NCBI GenBank assembly: GCA_900546315.1
Contig: URCP01000066.1
Span: forward strand, 1 to 15,682
Reading direction: 5' to 3'
Length of the DNA: 15,682 nucleotides
Source: an uncultured Eubacteriales bacterium
GTDB lineage: Bacteria > Bacillota > Clostridia > Oscillospirales > CAG-272
Positions within the stretch are counted from its first letter, which is position 1; the number at the start of each line of letters is the position of its first letter. Under the pieces are notes generated by a model that did not search any database, was not told where the DNA came from, and worked only from the letters and a program-made list of their open reading frames with translations. The translations under genes were made by a program, and so were the position numbers. Shown piece after piece: positions 1 to 7,906 of this stretch.

Positions 1-1040
1 GGAGACTCCCGGATATCGGCCGCGTCGGGCGCGACCCGGACGCCGAGAAATACCGCGAGGAATACATAAGACAGGGGATGTTCACCGACCTTAGCCCCTA
101 CCTCGAAAACGACGAGAATTTCGACAAAGACGACCTGCTGTCCGGCGTTTTGCGGCTCGGCGAGACGAACGGAACTCTGTATGAGCTTCCGACGTGGGTG
201 GCGTTCGAGCTCTTCTCGACAAGTGACGACAGCGTGCCGGACGGCTGGACGCTCCGCGAATTCATTGACTGGGGGAACAGTCACGACGGTTCGGTAATGA
301 ACTCAAATCACACCGACCGGAAAAAGCTCCTCTGGTATATGCTGACCTGCTCGATGGACGAGTTTGTCGACGAGGAGAACGCCGTCTGCGACTTTGACCG
401 CGACCTCTTCCGCGACGCGCTGACCTTCGCGAAGAATTGCCGGATGTCGGCAAGCGGGAGCGCGCTGAACTACAGGATAATGGACGGCGTCGATCTCTGG
501 CGGAATCAGAAGTGTGACGAAGCGCGGGGAAACAAAAAGCGCCTTGTCGGCTTCCCGTCAGGCGGCGGAAACGGCGTGAGACTGAACGGCGGGCAGATAT
601 TCACGATAAGCAGAAAATCCGACGTGAAGGACGCCGCCTGGCGCTTCATCTCGATGACTGTCACCGAAAACGGCAGAAATCCGGTCGGAAACCTCGGATT
701 TACGAAAACGCAGATAAGGTCGGCGGTTGATTACGTCCGCGACACCTCATACGTGAAGTACTTCGCATACGACGGCACAGAAAGCAGCGTCCCGCCGGAA
801 AAATACACGCCCGACACCTTCGACACGACAAAAGGCGTGGTTGTCCGTCTCGACGAGAGCGACGCGGAAGAGATAATAAAACTCCTTGACGGCGCCGGAA
901 AAAGCGTCTCCGAAAACTCGAAGCTCTGGTCGATAATCTCCGAGGAAGCCGAAATCTACTTCGCCGGGGCGAAGGATCTCGACGAGACTGTAAAGGTAAT
1001 ACAGTCCCGCGTGTCGACTTATATCTCCGAAAGGAACTGA
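1..1040 (+). CDS. ABC-type extracellular solute-binding protein, 3' part
   Basis: The frame is open from the left edge (base 3) to the stop at 1038-1040, so about 345 C-terminal residues are seen and the start, signal peptide and lipobox lie outside. The visible part reads like the C-terminal two thirds of a family 1 solute-binding protein. An early stretch GMFTDLSPYL matches the 'sink' segment of these proteins, a central part reads YELPTWVAFELF, and a later part has AAWRFISMTV, the usual 'AAWEFIK' helix. Such lipoproteins capture sugars or oligosaccharides outside the membrane for an ABC permease. Its C-terminus (YFAGAKDLDETVKVIQSR) resembles that of the next gene (YFDGTASLDET), so the two look like paralogues in one transcription unit, 5 nt apart. 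The substrate cannot be told, and no permease gene is seen in the window. Confidence 0.8.
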   Translation, partial: RLPDIGRVGRDPDAEKYREEYIRQGMFTDLSPYLENDENFDKDDLLSGVLRLGETNGTLYELPTWVAFELFSTSDDSVPDGWTLREFIDWGNSHDGSVMNSNHTDRKKLLWYMLTCSMDEFVDEENAVCDFDRDLFRDALTFAKNCRMSASGSALNYRIMDGVDLWRNQKCDEARGNKKRLVGFPSGGGNGVRLNGGQIFTISRKSDVKDAAWRFISMTVTENGRNPVGNLGFTKTQIRSAVDYVRDTSYVKYFAYDGTESSVPPEKYTPDTFDTTKGVVVRLDESDAEEIIKLLDGAGKSVSENSKLWSIISEEAEIYFAGAKDLDETVKVIQSRVSTYISERN

Positions 1041-1045
1041 TTTTA

Positions 1046-2668
1046 ATGAAAGAGAGCATTTTGCGCAGACTTCCGATAATTCTGCTGATACTGTCCGCGG
1101 CGTTCCTGTTCTCCTGCTCGTCCGGCGAGCGGGCGCACAATATGTTCTATAAGGAAGAGATCGAGCTGCCGGACAATTTCATACCGAAATCGGTTATCGT
1201 GCTCGACGAGGGCTTTGAATTATACGGGTTCATCAGAGACGATATGCGCGTCGCGCTGTACGGCGACGACCTGTCGCTCATATCTGTCGGCAAGACCGAT
1301 AATGTCTTTCCCGAGGATGAAAACAGTCAGTTCATCAGAGGCTCTGGTCCGGACGATTTCTGTGACTACCTGACGTCCGGGATAAACACATATTATGTCG
1401 GCAACTGCATCGTCACCGACGGCGACGACGTCTTCTACGCCGTCTGCTACGACCGCGTCTTCCGCATGACGCGGATTCCCGACGAGCTGACCCCGCGCCG
1501 CGAGGTACTGCGTGTGCGCGGGCAATTCTCCCCGATTTTAGGAGACGCGATAGTCGCCTTCAACGAATCGAACGAACGATACCGAATAGTCCTCGAGGAC
1601 ACGGACAGCGAGGACGCCGCGCCGCTCGACTATGACGACCCGCCGGACATAATCATCTGCTCAGAGGAAGAGAGCGAAGAGCTGATAAATAACCTCCCGC
1701 TCTGCGACCTGTACGACTTCATCGACAGCGACGACACGGTCGCGCGCGGCTCGTTCTACCGTAGCCTTCTCAAGAATTCCGAGATCGACGGAAAGCTCCC
1801 CGCGCTCCCGGCGCACTTCAAGCCCTATGGTCTCCTCGCGACGAAGTCAGCGGGGCTTCCGGAAAGATTCACCGCTGATGAGTTTCTCGACATAATGAGA
1901 GATTCGGACGACGAAACGATAGGAACGATGGGGCAGGAAGAGCTTCTCCGCGCGCTGATTTTTGCCGCCGGCATCCCGGCGGGAGGCTTTGACACGCCGG
2001 AATTCCGGGAAACTCTCGAAGCGGCGAAGAACGAGAAGATTTGCGCCAGAATCACGTGGTCGTCTATAATCAACATTCTTCAGCTCGAGACGAACCGGTA
2101 TTTGGAGAACGCGTACCGCGAGACGCCAGAAGGAGATTCCGGACTCAGAATGTACGGTCTCCCAGCCGACGGCGAGTCGAGCGGCGTCATACTCTCCCCG
2201 TCCGATTTCTGCGCCATCCCCGACGGCGCGAAAAACAAGCGCGCGGCGTGGGAATTTCTCAAGATATTCCTCGACACCGTTCCGGAGTACCGCTTCGAGC
2301 ATCACGATTACTACTGGATGTACATAAACCTGATTATCGGTACAAGAACCGGCTTCACGCTGAGAAGCGCGTCCGAGAGGAACTTCACCGACAACGAGTC
2401 GCTGTTCTGCTTCTGGCACAACGACAATGGAATAATGTGCGAAATACAGGCGGACGAGGAAACGGCGGCGAAAAATAATCTCGGAAAGAGCACTCCGATA
2501 CCGGAGAGCGCCTTCCGCCGCTACGCGAAAATGATCGAGGACGCCGGGAAGCCGATGCCCGACAAACAGTGGCAGACGATAAAGGAAATCTGCGCCGGTT
2601 ATTTCGACGGGACAGCGTCGCTCGACGAGACGATAATCCGACTTACCTTGTCTTCCGCGGCAAGGTAA
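1046..2668 (+). CDS. Solute-binding-like lipoprotein with extra N-terminal beta region
   Basis: A 540-residue protein with a lipoprotein signal: charged MKESILRR, a hydrophobic stretch and lipobox LFSC, lipidation Cys 24. Residues ~40-165 are strand-rich (IVLDEGFELYGF, VFYAVCYDRVF) and unlike a standard binding domain. From ~172 the family 1 binding fold appears to begin (FNESNERYRI; PDIII at 200-204; CDLYDFIDSDD at 220-230), with PYGLLATKSAG and RAAWEFLKIF later. Binding lipoproteins with a propeller-like N-terminal part occur in Clostridia; here that part is short. The AAAGGA ribosome site lies inside the end of the preceding gene, 5 nt upstream, implying cotranscription. The last 26 bp overlap the convergent flippase gene. 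Ligand unknown; a transport or sensory role is inferred. Confidence 0.75.
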   Translation: MKESILRRLPIILLILSAAFLFSCSSGERAHNMFYKEEIELPDNFIPKSVIVLDEGFELYGFIRDDMRVALYGDDLSLISVGKTDNVFPEDENSQFIRGSGPDDFCDYLTSGINTYYVGNCIVTDGDDVFYAVCYDRVFRMTRIPDELTPRREVLRVRGQFSPILGDAIVAFNESNERYRIVLEDTDSEDAAPLDYDDPPDIIICSEEESEELINNLPLCDLYDFIDSDDTVARGSFYRSLLKNSEIDGKLPALPAHFKPYGLLATKSAGLPERFTADEFLDIMRDSDDETIGTMGQEELLRALIFAAGIPAGGFDTPEFRETLEAAKNEKICARITWSSIINILQLETNRYLENAYRETPEGDSGLRMYGLPADGESSGVILSPSDFCAIPDGAKNKRAAWEFLKIFLDTVPEYRFEHHDYYWMYINLIIGTRTGFTLRSASERNFTDNESLFCFWHNDNGIMCEIQADEETAAKNNLGKSTPIPESAFRRYAKMIEDAGKPMPDKQWQTIKEICAGYFDGTASLDETIIRLTLSSAAR

Positions 2669-4202
2669 TAAGCGAGACGAGCGCGAAGGTCATCACATAG
2701 ACCACGGCACGGAGGATGAAGCTGACAATTCCCTCCCCGCCCATGAACGAGACGACGGCGACCCCGGCGGAAAGCGACAGGATGAGCCTCGGGGCTATCG
2801 ACAGCGATACCCTCGGCGAGGCGCGTCTGACAAGTTTCCACACGCTGAGCGACGCGTTGACGACCTCGGTCGCCCATATCGTCACGACGAATCCCCATAT
2901 CCCTATCCGCCCGCAGAGGACGGCGACCATCACGACGCTCATCGCCGCGTCGAGGATATTGACCTTCATGCAGAAGAGCTGTTCCCCGAGACCCTTGAGC
3001 ATCGCGTCGACCGTGTGGTCGAGATACATCACCGGCACGAGCGGCGCGAGGACCCGGATGAATATCCCGGCGTCGGTACTGTTATAGAGAAAGCTCCCGA
3101 GCTCGCCCGCGAACAGCCACAGAAACCCCGCCGCGCCGACCGAGTAGAACACCGCGAGGGATATCGCCCTCGAGCTTATCCGAGATATCCCCCTCTCGTC
3201 CTTCCGCGCCTCGGCGAGCGCGTACTCCGGCACTAAAAGCCCCGTGAACGAGTAAAGAAACGCCGCCGGAAGCATCACGACCGGAAGCGCCATCCCGCAG
3301 AGCACGCCGTAGGACGCGAGCGCCGTCGCGGCGGTCAGCGGGTTCTTCTTAAGTCCGCGCGGGATGAGGATATGCTCAACCGACGACAGCGCCGAGCGCA
3401 GGCACGCCGCCGCGGATACCGGGAGGACAATCGACAATATCTCACGCGCCGGATTCTTCGGATTCCCGGCGCTTTTCCCGTCCCCCTGTGCGCAGAGCGA
3501 CGCGATATCCCGCCGTCTCAGGGCAAGATAAACGACGAGCGCCGCGAGAAAGGACGCCGCGCCGGAAATGACGCTCCCCGCGACAAGAGAAGCGCACGCG
3601 CTCCCGATATCCCGCCCGGAAGTCCCGAGCAGAAGCACAGTCGCCCCGATTCCGGACAACTGCTCGAAAATCTGCACCCCCGCGCTGACAGGCGAGCGTC
3701 TGACCGCCGAAAAATACCCGTGAAGCACCCCCGACATCGCCGCGAACGGCATCCCGAGCCCCGCGAGCCGCAAAGGAAGAGCGCATCTCATATCCCCGAG
3801 CACTCTCTCCGAAATGAACCCCGCCCCGAAGAAAAGCCCCGCCGCCGATATCCCGCCCGAGACGAGCGCCGCCGCGAAGCATCCCCCGAGCGCCCGCCTG
3901 ACCCTCTCCGGAGTCCCCGCGGAAGCCGAAAGCCTCGTCGCTGCAAGACCGAGCCCCGAAGACGCCAATGTCAGCGCGAAGGAGCAGACCGACATAATCA
4001 GCGTCCAGAGCCCCAGCCCGTCCGCCCCGAGCCGCGACGAGAGAAACGCCGAATACGCGACCCCGACCGCCCGCATGAAAAGCCCCGTCGCGGTCAGCAC
4101 CGCCCCGTCGCGGAAAAACCGGAGTTTTCTCTCTGTTATATTGCATACAGAGCATATTTTTCTCTGTACAAACGATTTCACGGTAATTTCTTTCGCCGGC
4201 AT
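2643..4202 (-). CDS. SpoVB/MATE-like polysaccharide flippase
   Basis: A 519-residue, very hydrophobic protein, close in length to SpoVB-type flippases (about 520 residues), with roughly a dozen predicted membrane segments. After a short basic N-terminus, LRFFRDGAVLTATGLFMRAV and AYSAFLSSRLGADGLGLWTL match the start of the MVF/polysaccharide-flippase superfamily (MurJ, SpoVB, Wzx), where TM1-TM2 end in a conserved G-x-x-G-x-G-L. The family moves lipid-linked oligosaccharides across the membrane for peptidoglycan, spore cortex or capsule. I cannot separate SpoVB proper from a paralogue, so no symbol is given. The ATG at 4202 has a GGGGGA site about 8 nt upstream. No companion cell-wall genes are nearby, and the 3' end overlaps the convergent lipoprotein gene by 26 bp. 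Confidence 0.8.
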   Translation of the reverse strand: MPAKEITVKSFVQRKICSVCNITERKLRFFRDGAVLTATGLFMRAVGVAYSAFLSSRLGADGLGLWTLIMSVCSFALTLASSGLGLAATRLSASAGTPERVRRALGGCFAAALVSGGISAAGLFFGAGFISERVLGDMRCALPLRLAGLGMPFAAMSGVLHGYFSAVRRSPVSAGVQIFEQLSGIGATVLLLGTSGRDIGSACASLVAGSVISGAASFLAALVVYLALRRRDIASLCAQGDGKSAGNPKNPAREILSIVLPVSAAACLRSALSSVEHILIPRGLKKNPLTAATALASYGVLCGMALPVVMLPAAFLYSFTGLLVPEYALAEARKDERGISRISSRAISLAVFYSVGAAGFLWLFAGELGSFLYNSTDAGIFIRVLAPLVPVMYLDHTVDAMLKGLGEQLFCMKVNILDAAMSVVMVAVLCGRIGIWGFVVTIWATEVVNASLSVWKLVRRASPRVSLSIAPRLILSLSAGVAVVSFMGGEGIVSFILRAVVYVMTFALVSLITLPRKTR

Positions 4203-4352
4203 TATTCTGTCCCCCGTTCCGGAGCCTGTTTTTCGCTTTTATAAAATATATTTTGATCACCGGGGAAAAATGAGTCTCTCAGACGCTCCGGACGAAATAT
4301 TACGATAAAAAAATTTTTACATTTTTACCCATGAATAATTTGGTTTCTCCTC
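4203..4352. other. Intergenic region between divergent flippase and gdhA
   Basis: An AT-rich stretch with long A and T runs (around 4306-4325). It must hold the promoter of the flippase on the minus strand, but I see no -10/-35 pair there with good spacing, so a non-housekeeping sigma factor is possible. CCGGAGC at 4217-4223 and GCTCCGG at 4286-4292 form a distant inverted repeat of doubtful meaning. No gene is seen here. Confidence 0.4.
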
Positions 4353-4381
4353 TTGCAAAACAGACAGAAATATAGTATAAT
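4353..4381 (+). promoter_or_regulatory. gdhA promoter (sigma-A type)
   Basis: TTGCAA at 4353-4358 and TATAAT at 4376-4381 are separated by exactly 17 bp. Transcription should begin near 4388, giving a leader of about 110 nt before the gdhA start. Confidence 0.8.
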
Positions 4382-4387
4382 GTTCTT

Positions 4388-4498
4388 ATCGTGAATTACC
4401 ACGCGAAAGGGTACAGACCCAGTCGGTTCATCCTCGTGTGATAAAAGAATACACCCCCTCCCGAAACGGAGAGGTACAAACAAAAAGGGGAAAGCAAA
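4388..4498 (+). promoter_or_regulatory. gdhA 5' leader with two small hairpins
   Basis: The predicted leader is longer than needed for a ribosome site. It can form GGGT/ACCC with an ACAG loop (4409-4420), and a 7-bp stem CCTCCCG/CGG-A-GAGG with an AAA loop and one bulged A (4457-4474) just upstream of the ribosome site AAAGGGG (about 4485-4491). It resembles no riboswitch class I can name with confidence. It may only stabilise the message or modulate initiation. Confidence 0.3.
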
Positions 4499-5863
4499 AT
4501 GAATTTCAAGAACGAATACCTTGCCTCGGTATATGAAACCGTCTGCAAGAGAAACCCGAACGAGCCCGAATTCCAGCAGGCTGTACGCGAAGTCCTCGAG
4601 TCCCTCGAGCCGGTCGCCGCCAAGCGTCCCGACCTCATCGAGGCAGGCATCTTCGACCGTATAGTCGAGCCCGAGCGCTTCATCCAGTTCAGAGTGTCGT
4701 GGGTCGACGACAAGGGCAAAGTCCAGGTCAACCGCGGCTTCCGCGTCCAGTTCAACTCCGCGATCGGTCCGTACAAGGGCGGTCTCAGACTCCACCCGTC
4801 GGTCAACGCGTCGGTTATAAAATTCCTCGGCTTCGAACAGTGCTTCAAGAACTCCCTCACCTCCCTCCCGATGGGCGGCGGCAAGGGCGGCTCCGACTTC
4901 GACCCGAAGGGCAAGAGCGACGGAGAAATCATGCGCTTCTGCCAGTCCTTCATGACCGAGCTCTATCGCCACATCGGCCCCAACACCGACGTTCCCGCCG
5001 GCGACCTGGGCGTTGGCGGCCGCGAGGTTGCCTACCTGTTCGGTCAGTACAAGCGCCTGACCAACGAATTCACCGGCGTCCTCACCGGCAACGGTCTCTC
5101 CTACGGCGGCTCCCTCGCACGCACCGAAGCAACCGGCTACGGCCTCTGCTACTTCACCAAAGAAATGCTCGCCGACAACGGAATGTCCTTCGAAGGTCAG
5201 ACCGTAGTAGTCTCCGGCTCCGGAAACGTCGCAATCTACGCAAACGAAAAAGCCACCTCCTTCGGCGCGAAAGTCATAGCAATGTCCGACTCCAACGGCT
5301 ACATAGTCGACAAAAACGGCATCGACCTCGCAGTCGTAAAGCAGATCAAAGAAGTCGAAAGAGGCAGAATCAAAGAATACGCCGCTCGCGTCCCCGGCTC
5401 CGAATACCACGAAGGCTGCAAAGGCATCTGGACCGTCAAATGCGACATCGCCCTCCCCTGCGCAACCCAGAACGAACTCGACGCTGAAGGCGCAAAGGCA
5501 CTCGTCGCAAACGGCGTCAAAGCCGTAGCCGAAGGCGCAAACATGCCCTCCACCCCCGAAGCAGTAGAAATCTTCCAGCAGAACGGCGTCCTCTTCGCCC
5601 CCGCAAAAGCAGCAAACGCAGGCGGCGTCGCAACCTCCGGCCTCGAAATGACCCAGAACAGCATCCGCCTCTCCTGGACATTCGAAGAAGTTGACGCAAA
5701 ACTCCACGACATAATGAAGAACATCTACAAGAACGCAGCCGCAGCCGCAAAAGACTACGACTGCAAGACCCCCGACGGCAAACTCAACCTCGTCGCCGGC
5801 GCAAACATAGCAGGCTTCCTCAAGATCGCCGACGCTATGAAATGGCAGGGCGTAGCATATTAA
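4499..5863 (+). CDS. gdhA: Glutamate dehydrogenase, probably NADP(H)-dependent
   Basis: Reversible reductive amination of 2-oxoglutarate with ammonium to glutamate, in the cytoplasm. At 454 residues it matches the small hexameric class (about 450). Seen in sequence: GPYKGGLR with Lys93, PMGGGKGGSDFDPKG with Lys129, Lys117 between them, the catalytic-region Asp169 in PAGDLGVGGRE, then the Rossmann motif GSGNVA at 240-245. SDSNG at 263-267 resembles the NADP-preferring E. coli-type enzyme more than clostridial NAD enzymes, so NADP use is inferred. The ATG at 4499 follows an AAGGGGAAAG ribosome site. It is a single-gene unit with its own promoter and downstream hairpins. Codon choice changes sharply near residue 205, the boundary of the catalytic and nucleotide-binding domains (see findings). 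Confidence 0.96.
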   Translation: MNFKNEYLASVYETVCKRNPNEPEFQQAVREVLESLEPVAAKRPDLIEAGIFDRIVEPERFIQFRVSWVDDKGKVQVNRGFRVQFNSAIGPYKGGLRLHPSVNASVIKFLGFEQCFKNSLTSLPMGGGKGGSDFDPKGKSDGEIMRFCQSFMTELYRHIGPNTDVPAGDLGVGGREVAYLFGQYKRLTNEFTGVLTGNGLSYGGSLARTEATGYGLCYFTKEMLADNGMSFEGQTVVVSGSGNVAIYANEKATSFGAKVIAMSDSNGYIVDKNGIDLAVVKQIKEVERGRIKEYAARVPGSEYHEGCKGIWTVKCDIALPCATQNELDAEGAKALVANGVKAVAEGANMPSTPEAVEIFQQNGVLFAPAKAANAGGVATSGLEMTQNSIRLSWTFEEVDAKLHDIMKNIYKNAAAAAKDYDCKTPDGKLNLVAGANIAGFLKIADAMKWQGVAY

Positions 5864-5871
5864 GATAGTAT

Positions 5872-5917
5872 GCGGGGGGAGAAAGGACCTTTCGAGAAAG
5901 GTCCTCTCTCCCCCCGC
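5872..5917 (+). repeat. Long near-perfect hairpin after gdhA
   Basis: Arms 5872-5892 and 5897-5917 pair at 20 of 21 positions around a CGAG tetraloop; the single mismatch is A5883/C5906. It begins 9 nt after the gdhA stop. No T-run follows, so it is not a textbook intrinsic terminator. It could be a message-stabilising 3' hairpin or a copy of a dispersed palindromic element. Confidence 0.7.
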
Positions 5918-5955
5918 GCCACCCTCTCTTCCTAAAGCTTTATACAAATAAGAAA

Positions 5956-5990
5956 TTGCCCGGAAACCAAAAGCTCCGGGCAAATTTTTT
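5956..5990. terminator. Bidirectional terminator between gdhA and the M56 gene
   Basis: TTGCCCGGA (5956-5964) and TCCGGGCAA (5975-5983) form a 9-bp stem with a 10-nt loop. A run of six T follows on the plus strand (5985-5990). On the minus strand the stem is followed by TTTCTTATTT, so the same structure can end the convergent M56 gene, whose stop is at 5989. Confidence 0.85.
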
Positions 5991-7446
5991 ATTTCGTGAA
6001 CGTCAGGCTCTCCGCTATTAAATCTAGCGTCGCGTCGTCCGCGTCGTACAGGTCTATGAAAACATACACGTGAAGCGTATCGTTATACGAAACCACGCCG
6101 CGCGTCTCCGACACCTCCCACGCCGCCGCGGGCTTACCGTCCTCCGGTATCTGCGCGTAAACATCCGCCAGCATCGTCTCGCCGACCTCCGTGCGGATCG
6201 ATGTCGCCGGGTCAATGTCCCAGCTCCAATGATTCGGAAGCCTCAGCTCCGGATACACAAGCTGCCAATAATTCTCAGAAAACGGCGCCGGATACTGCTC
6301 CGGATCCTCCTCCTTCGTATAATCCGGGTAAAAAATCGACCCGATATACCCGACCTTATTCCCGTCCGCGTCAACAATCGAAACCGTATCCCCGGTAAGC
6401 CCCGGGTAATAAGTCTCATTCTCCCCGCCGATATTCCATCCATCCGGCAAAGTCATACTCACGCCGAACCCCGGCTCAGTCTCAGTCGCCGTAAAATCTA
6501 CAGTTGTCGTATCCGACCTCCCGCCGGTAATCGCGCACGCGGTGACAATCAGCGAAGCCGCGATCACAACGCCGATATTCACGAAAACATTCGAAACATT
6601 AAACCTCATAACATTCACAATCCTTTCCTTAACAGCCCCCTCGCCGAAAGTCGGCGGTATGGCGGGTAAAATCTCATTCCCGACCGAAAGCCTCAGCAGC
6701 GCCCCGGCGTACTCCGACCTGTCACAGCCGCCGTTCACAACCGCCTCGTCGCAGGACATCTCCATATCCCGCGTCATAAGCCCGAACGCGAGCCACATCA
6801 CCGGGTCATACCAATGGATGATCAGCAGAATGTACGACACCATCTTGACGATATGATCCCCGCGCCGTATATGCGCCGTCTCATGCGCGACAATCACCCG
6901 CCGGTCGCCCTCGGAAAGCCCCGCGGGAAGGCAGATCACCGGTCTGAACAGTCCGAGAACGAAAGCCGTTCCGAAGCTCTCCGAGACGGCAATGTTCCCG
7001 TCCCTCTCCGCGCCGTCCATGATCAGCGTCAGCCTGAAATACTTGATAAGACTGAGAACAGTGAGCGCCATCATCCCGATAACCCAGACCGCCGCGCCGA
7101 CGCTCAGCCATATCTGAACCGGATTGGCGCTCGCTCCGACCTCCGCCGCCGGGAGAATGCCGTTCACAGCCGAGTCGACGAGCCGGTTCCCGCTGTCGAT
7201 GACCTGCGCCTCACCTGTGGCAAGCTCAGTGCTGAACGCGTCCGCGCTGACCGGCAGAAGGCTCTTTCCCGGCAGTCTCACCGAGAACGGGATGACAAGT
7301 CTCAGCAAAACCACCGACCAGAGCAGGTACGAACAGCGCCTCGGCGCTTTTCTGAAGCAGAGCCTCGCGATGAGAACAAGTCCGACCGCGACAATCGCCG
7401 CGAGGTCGAGGCTCAGCACCTTGCAGAAGATTTTCTCGAGCGTCAT
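5989..7446 (-). CDS. M56-family (BlaR1/MecR1-like) membrane metalloprotease
   Basis: A 485-residue sensor protease of the BlaR1 type. Membrane segments lie near 14-30, 39-56, 112-137 and 285-304, with a cytoplasmic zinc protease between the last two. The zinc motif is HETAH at 188-192, with a likely third ligand Glu229 in MEMSCDE. Family knowledge: ligand binding outside triggers the protease and leads to loss of the cognate BlaI repressor. The outer C-terminal part (about 310-485: MTLPDGWNIG, a Tyr/Pro/Asp-rich middle, IAESLTFTK at the end) shows no transpeptidase S-x-x-K/K-T-G pattern, so it is probably not a beta-lactam sensor. The start lies 1 nt after the BlaI stop, with GGAGG inside the end of that gene, giving coupled translation. 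The inducer is unknown. Confidence 0.88.
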   Translation of the reverse strand: MTLEKIFCKVLSLDLAAIVAVGLVLIARLCFRKAPRRCSYLLWSVVLLRLVIPFSVRLPGKSLLPVSADAFSTELATGEAQVIDSGNRLVDSAVNGILPAAEVGASANPVQIWLSVGAAVWVIGMMALTVLSLIKYFRLTLIMDGAERDGNIAVSESFGTAFVLGLFRPVICLPAGLSEGDRRVIVAHETAHIRRGDHIVKMVSYILLIIHWYDPVMWLAFGLMTRDMEMSCDEAVVNGGCDRSEYAGALLRLSVGNEILPAIPPTFGEGAVKERIVNVMRFNVSNVFVNIGVVIAASLIVTACAITGGRSDTTTVDFTATETEPGFGVSMTLPDGWNIGGENETYYPGLTGDTVSIVDADGNKVGYIGSIFYPDYTKEEDPEQYPAPFSENYWQLVYPELRLPNHWSWDIDPATSIRTEVGETMLADVYAQIPEDGKPAAAWEVSETRGVVSYNDTLHVYVFIDLYDADDATLDLIAESLTFTK

Positions 7447-7447
7447 G

Positions 7448-7804
7448 TCATTTCCTCCGGTTCGAGCGTATCAGCTCCTCAAGCTCGGCGATGTCCTTGT
7501 CCGACAGCTTCACCTTTTTCGTAAATGCCGCGAGGAAACCGGGCAGCGAGCCGCCGAAGTTCTCCTTCACAAATCTCTCGCTCCGTCCGGCGTCGAACTC
7601 CTCCCGCGTCATCTTCACCCTGACGACGCTGTCGGTGTTCTCGAAAAGCCCGCGCTTCTCGAGGCGTTTCAGCATCGTGTAGGTCGTCGATTTCTTCCAT
7701 CCGAACTCGTTTTCGCAGAGCGCGACGAGCTCGCCGGAGCCAATCGGCGCGCGCGGCCAGATAAGCTCCGCGAATTTTAATTCCATCTCACCTATTTCAT
7801 TCAT
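7448..7804 (-). CDS. BlaI/MecI/CopY-family transcriptional repressor
   Basis: A 118-residue protein of the usual length. It has an N-terminal winged helix (GEMELKFAELIWPR, then FGWKKSTTYTMLKRLEKRGL, the BlaI recognition-helix region) and a helical C-terminal dimerisation part (LSDKDIAELEELI). It likely represses its own operon with the M56 protease downstream. The ATG at 7804 has a strong AAAGGAG site 7 nt upstream. Two matching inverted repeats, one inside the promoter, are its probable operators. They read GTCTAA-N5-TTAGAC rather than the TACA/TGTA core of characterised BlaI, MecI and CopY sites. No beta-lactamase or copper gene is adjacent, so its wider regulon is unknown. Confidence 0.9.
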   Translation of the reverse strand: MNEIGEMELKFAELIWPRAPIGSGELVALCENEFGWKKSTTYTMLKRLEKRGLFENTDSVVRVKMTREEFDAGRSERFVKENFGGSLPGFLAAFTKKVKLSDKDIAELEELIRSNRRK

Positions 7805-7821
7805 GATAGGTCTCCTTTCCG

Positions 7822-7838
7822 GTCTAATGGTATTAGAC
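7822..7838. promoter_or_regulatory. Operator 1 of the BlaI-type repressor
   Basis: GTCTAA-TGGTA-TTAGAC forms a perfect inverted repeat, extended by G/C at 7821 and 7839. It sits just downstream of the predicted transcription start and upstream of the ribosome site. Its centre is 29 bp from operator 2. Confidence 0.75.
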
Positions 7839-7849
7839 CTTGTGGTTAT

Positions 7850-7878
7850 AGTCTAACACCGTTAGACCGCAAAGTCAA
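7850..7878 (-). promoter_or_regulatory. Promoter of the BlaI/M56 operon
   Basis: Read on the minus strand, TTGACT (7873-7878) and TAGACT (7850-7855) are 17 bp apart. The -10 is a weaker match but its position agrees with the operators: operator 2 covers the -10 and the spacer. Confidence 0.65.
7851..7867. promoter_or_regulatory. Operator 2 of the BlaI-type repressor
   Basis: GTCTAA-CACCG-TTAGAC has the same arms and 5-bp spacer as operator 1. It lies between the -35 and -10 elements, so bound repressor would exclude RNA polymerase. Confidence 0.75.
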
Positions 7879-7906
7879 GAGGTATCGCGCTTTGTTTACA
7901 AACTGT

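Noticed and set aside
4388..4498. Glutamine (glnA-type) riboswitch in the gdhA leader, prompted by GGTTCATCC
   Set aside because: Only the GTTCATC fragment matches; the other conserved blocks I would expect are not found and the junction does not form.
4325..5983. 552-codon open frame antisense to gdhA
   Set aside because: It mirrors gdhA codon bias (few codons giving reverse stops), is full of Val/Gly/Ala/Cys runs without domains, and gdhA is a certain gene with its own promoter.
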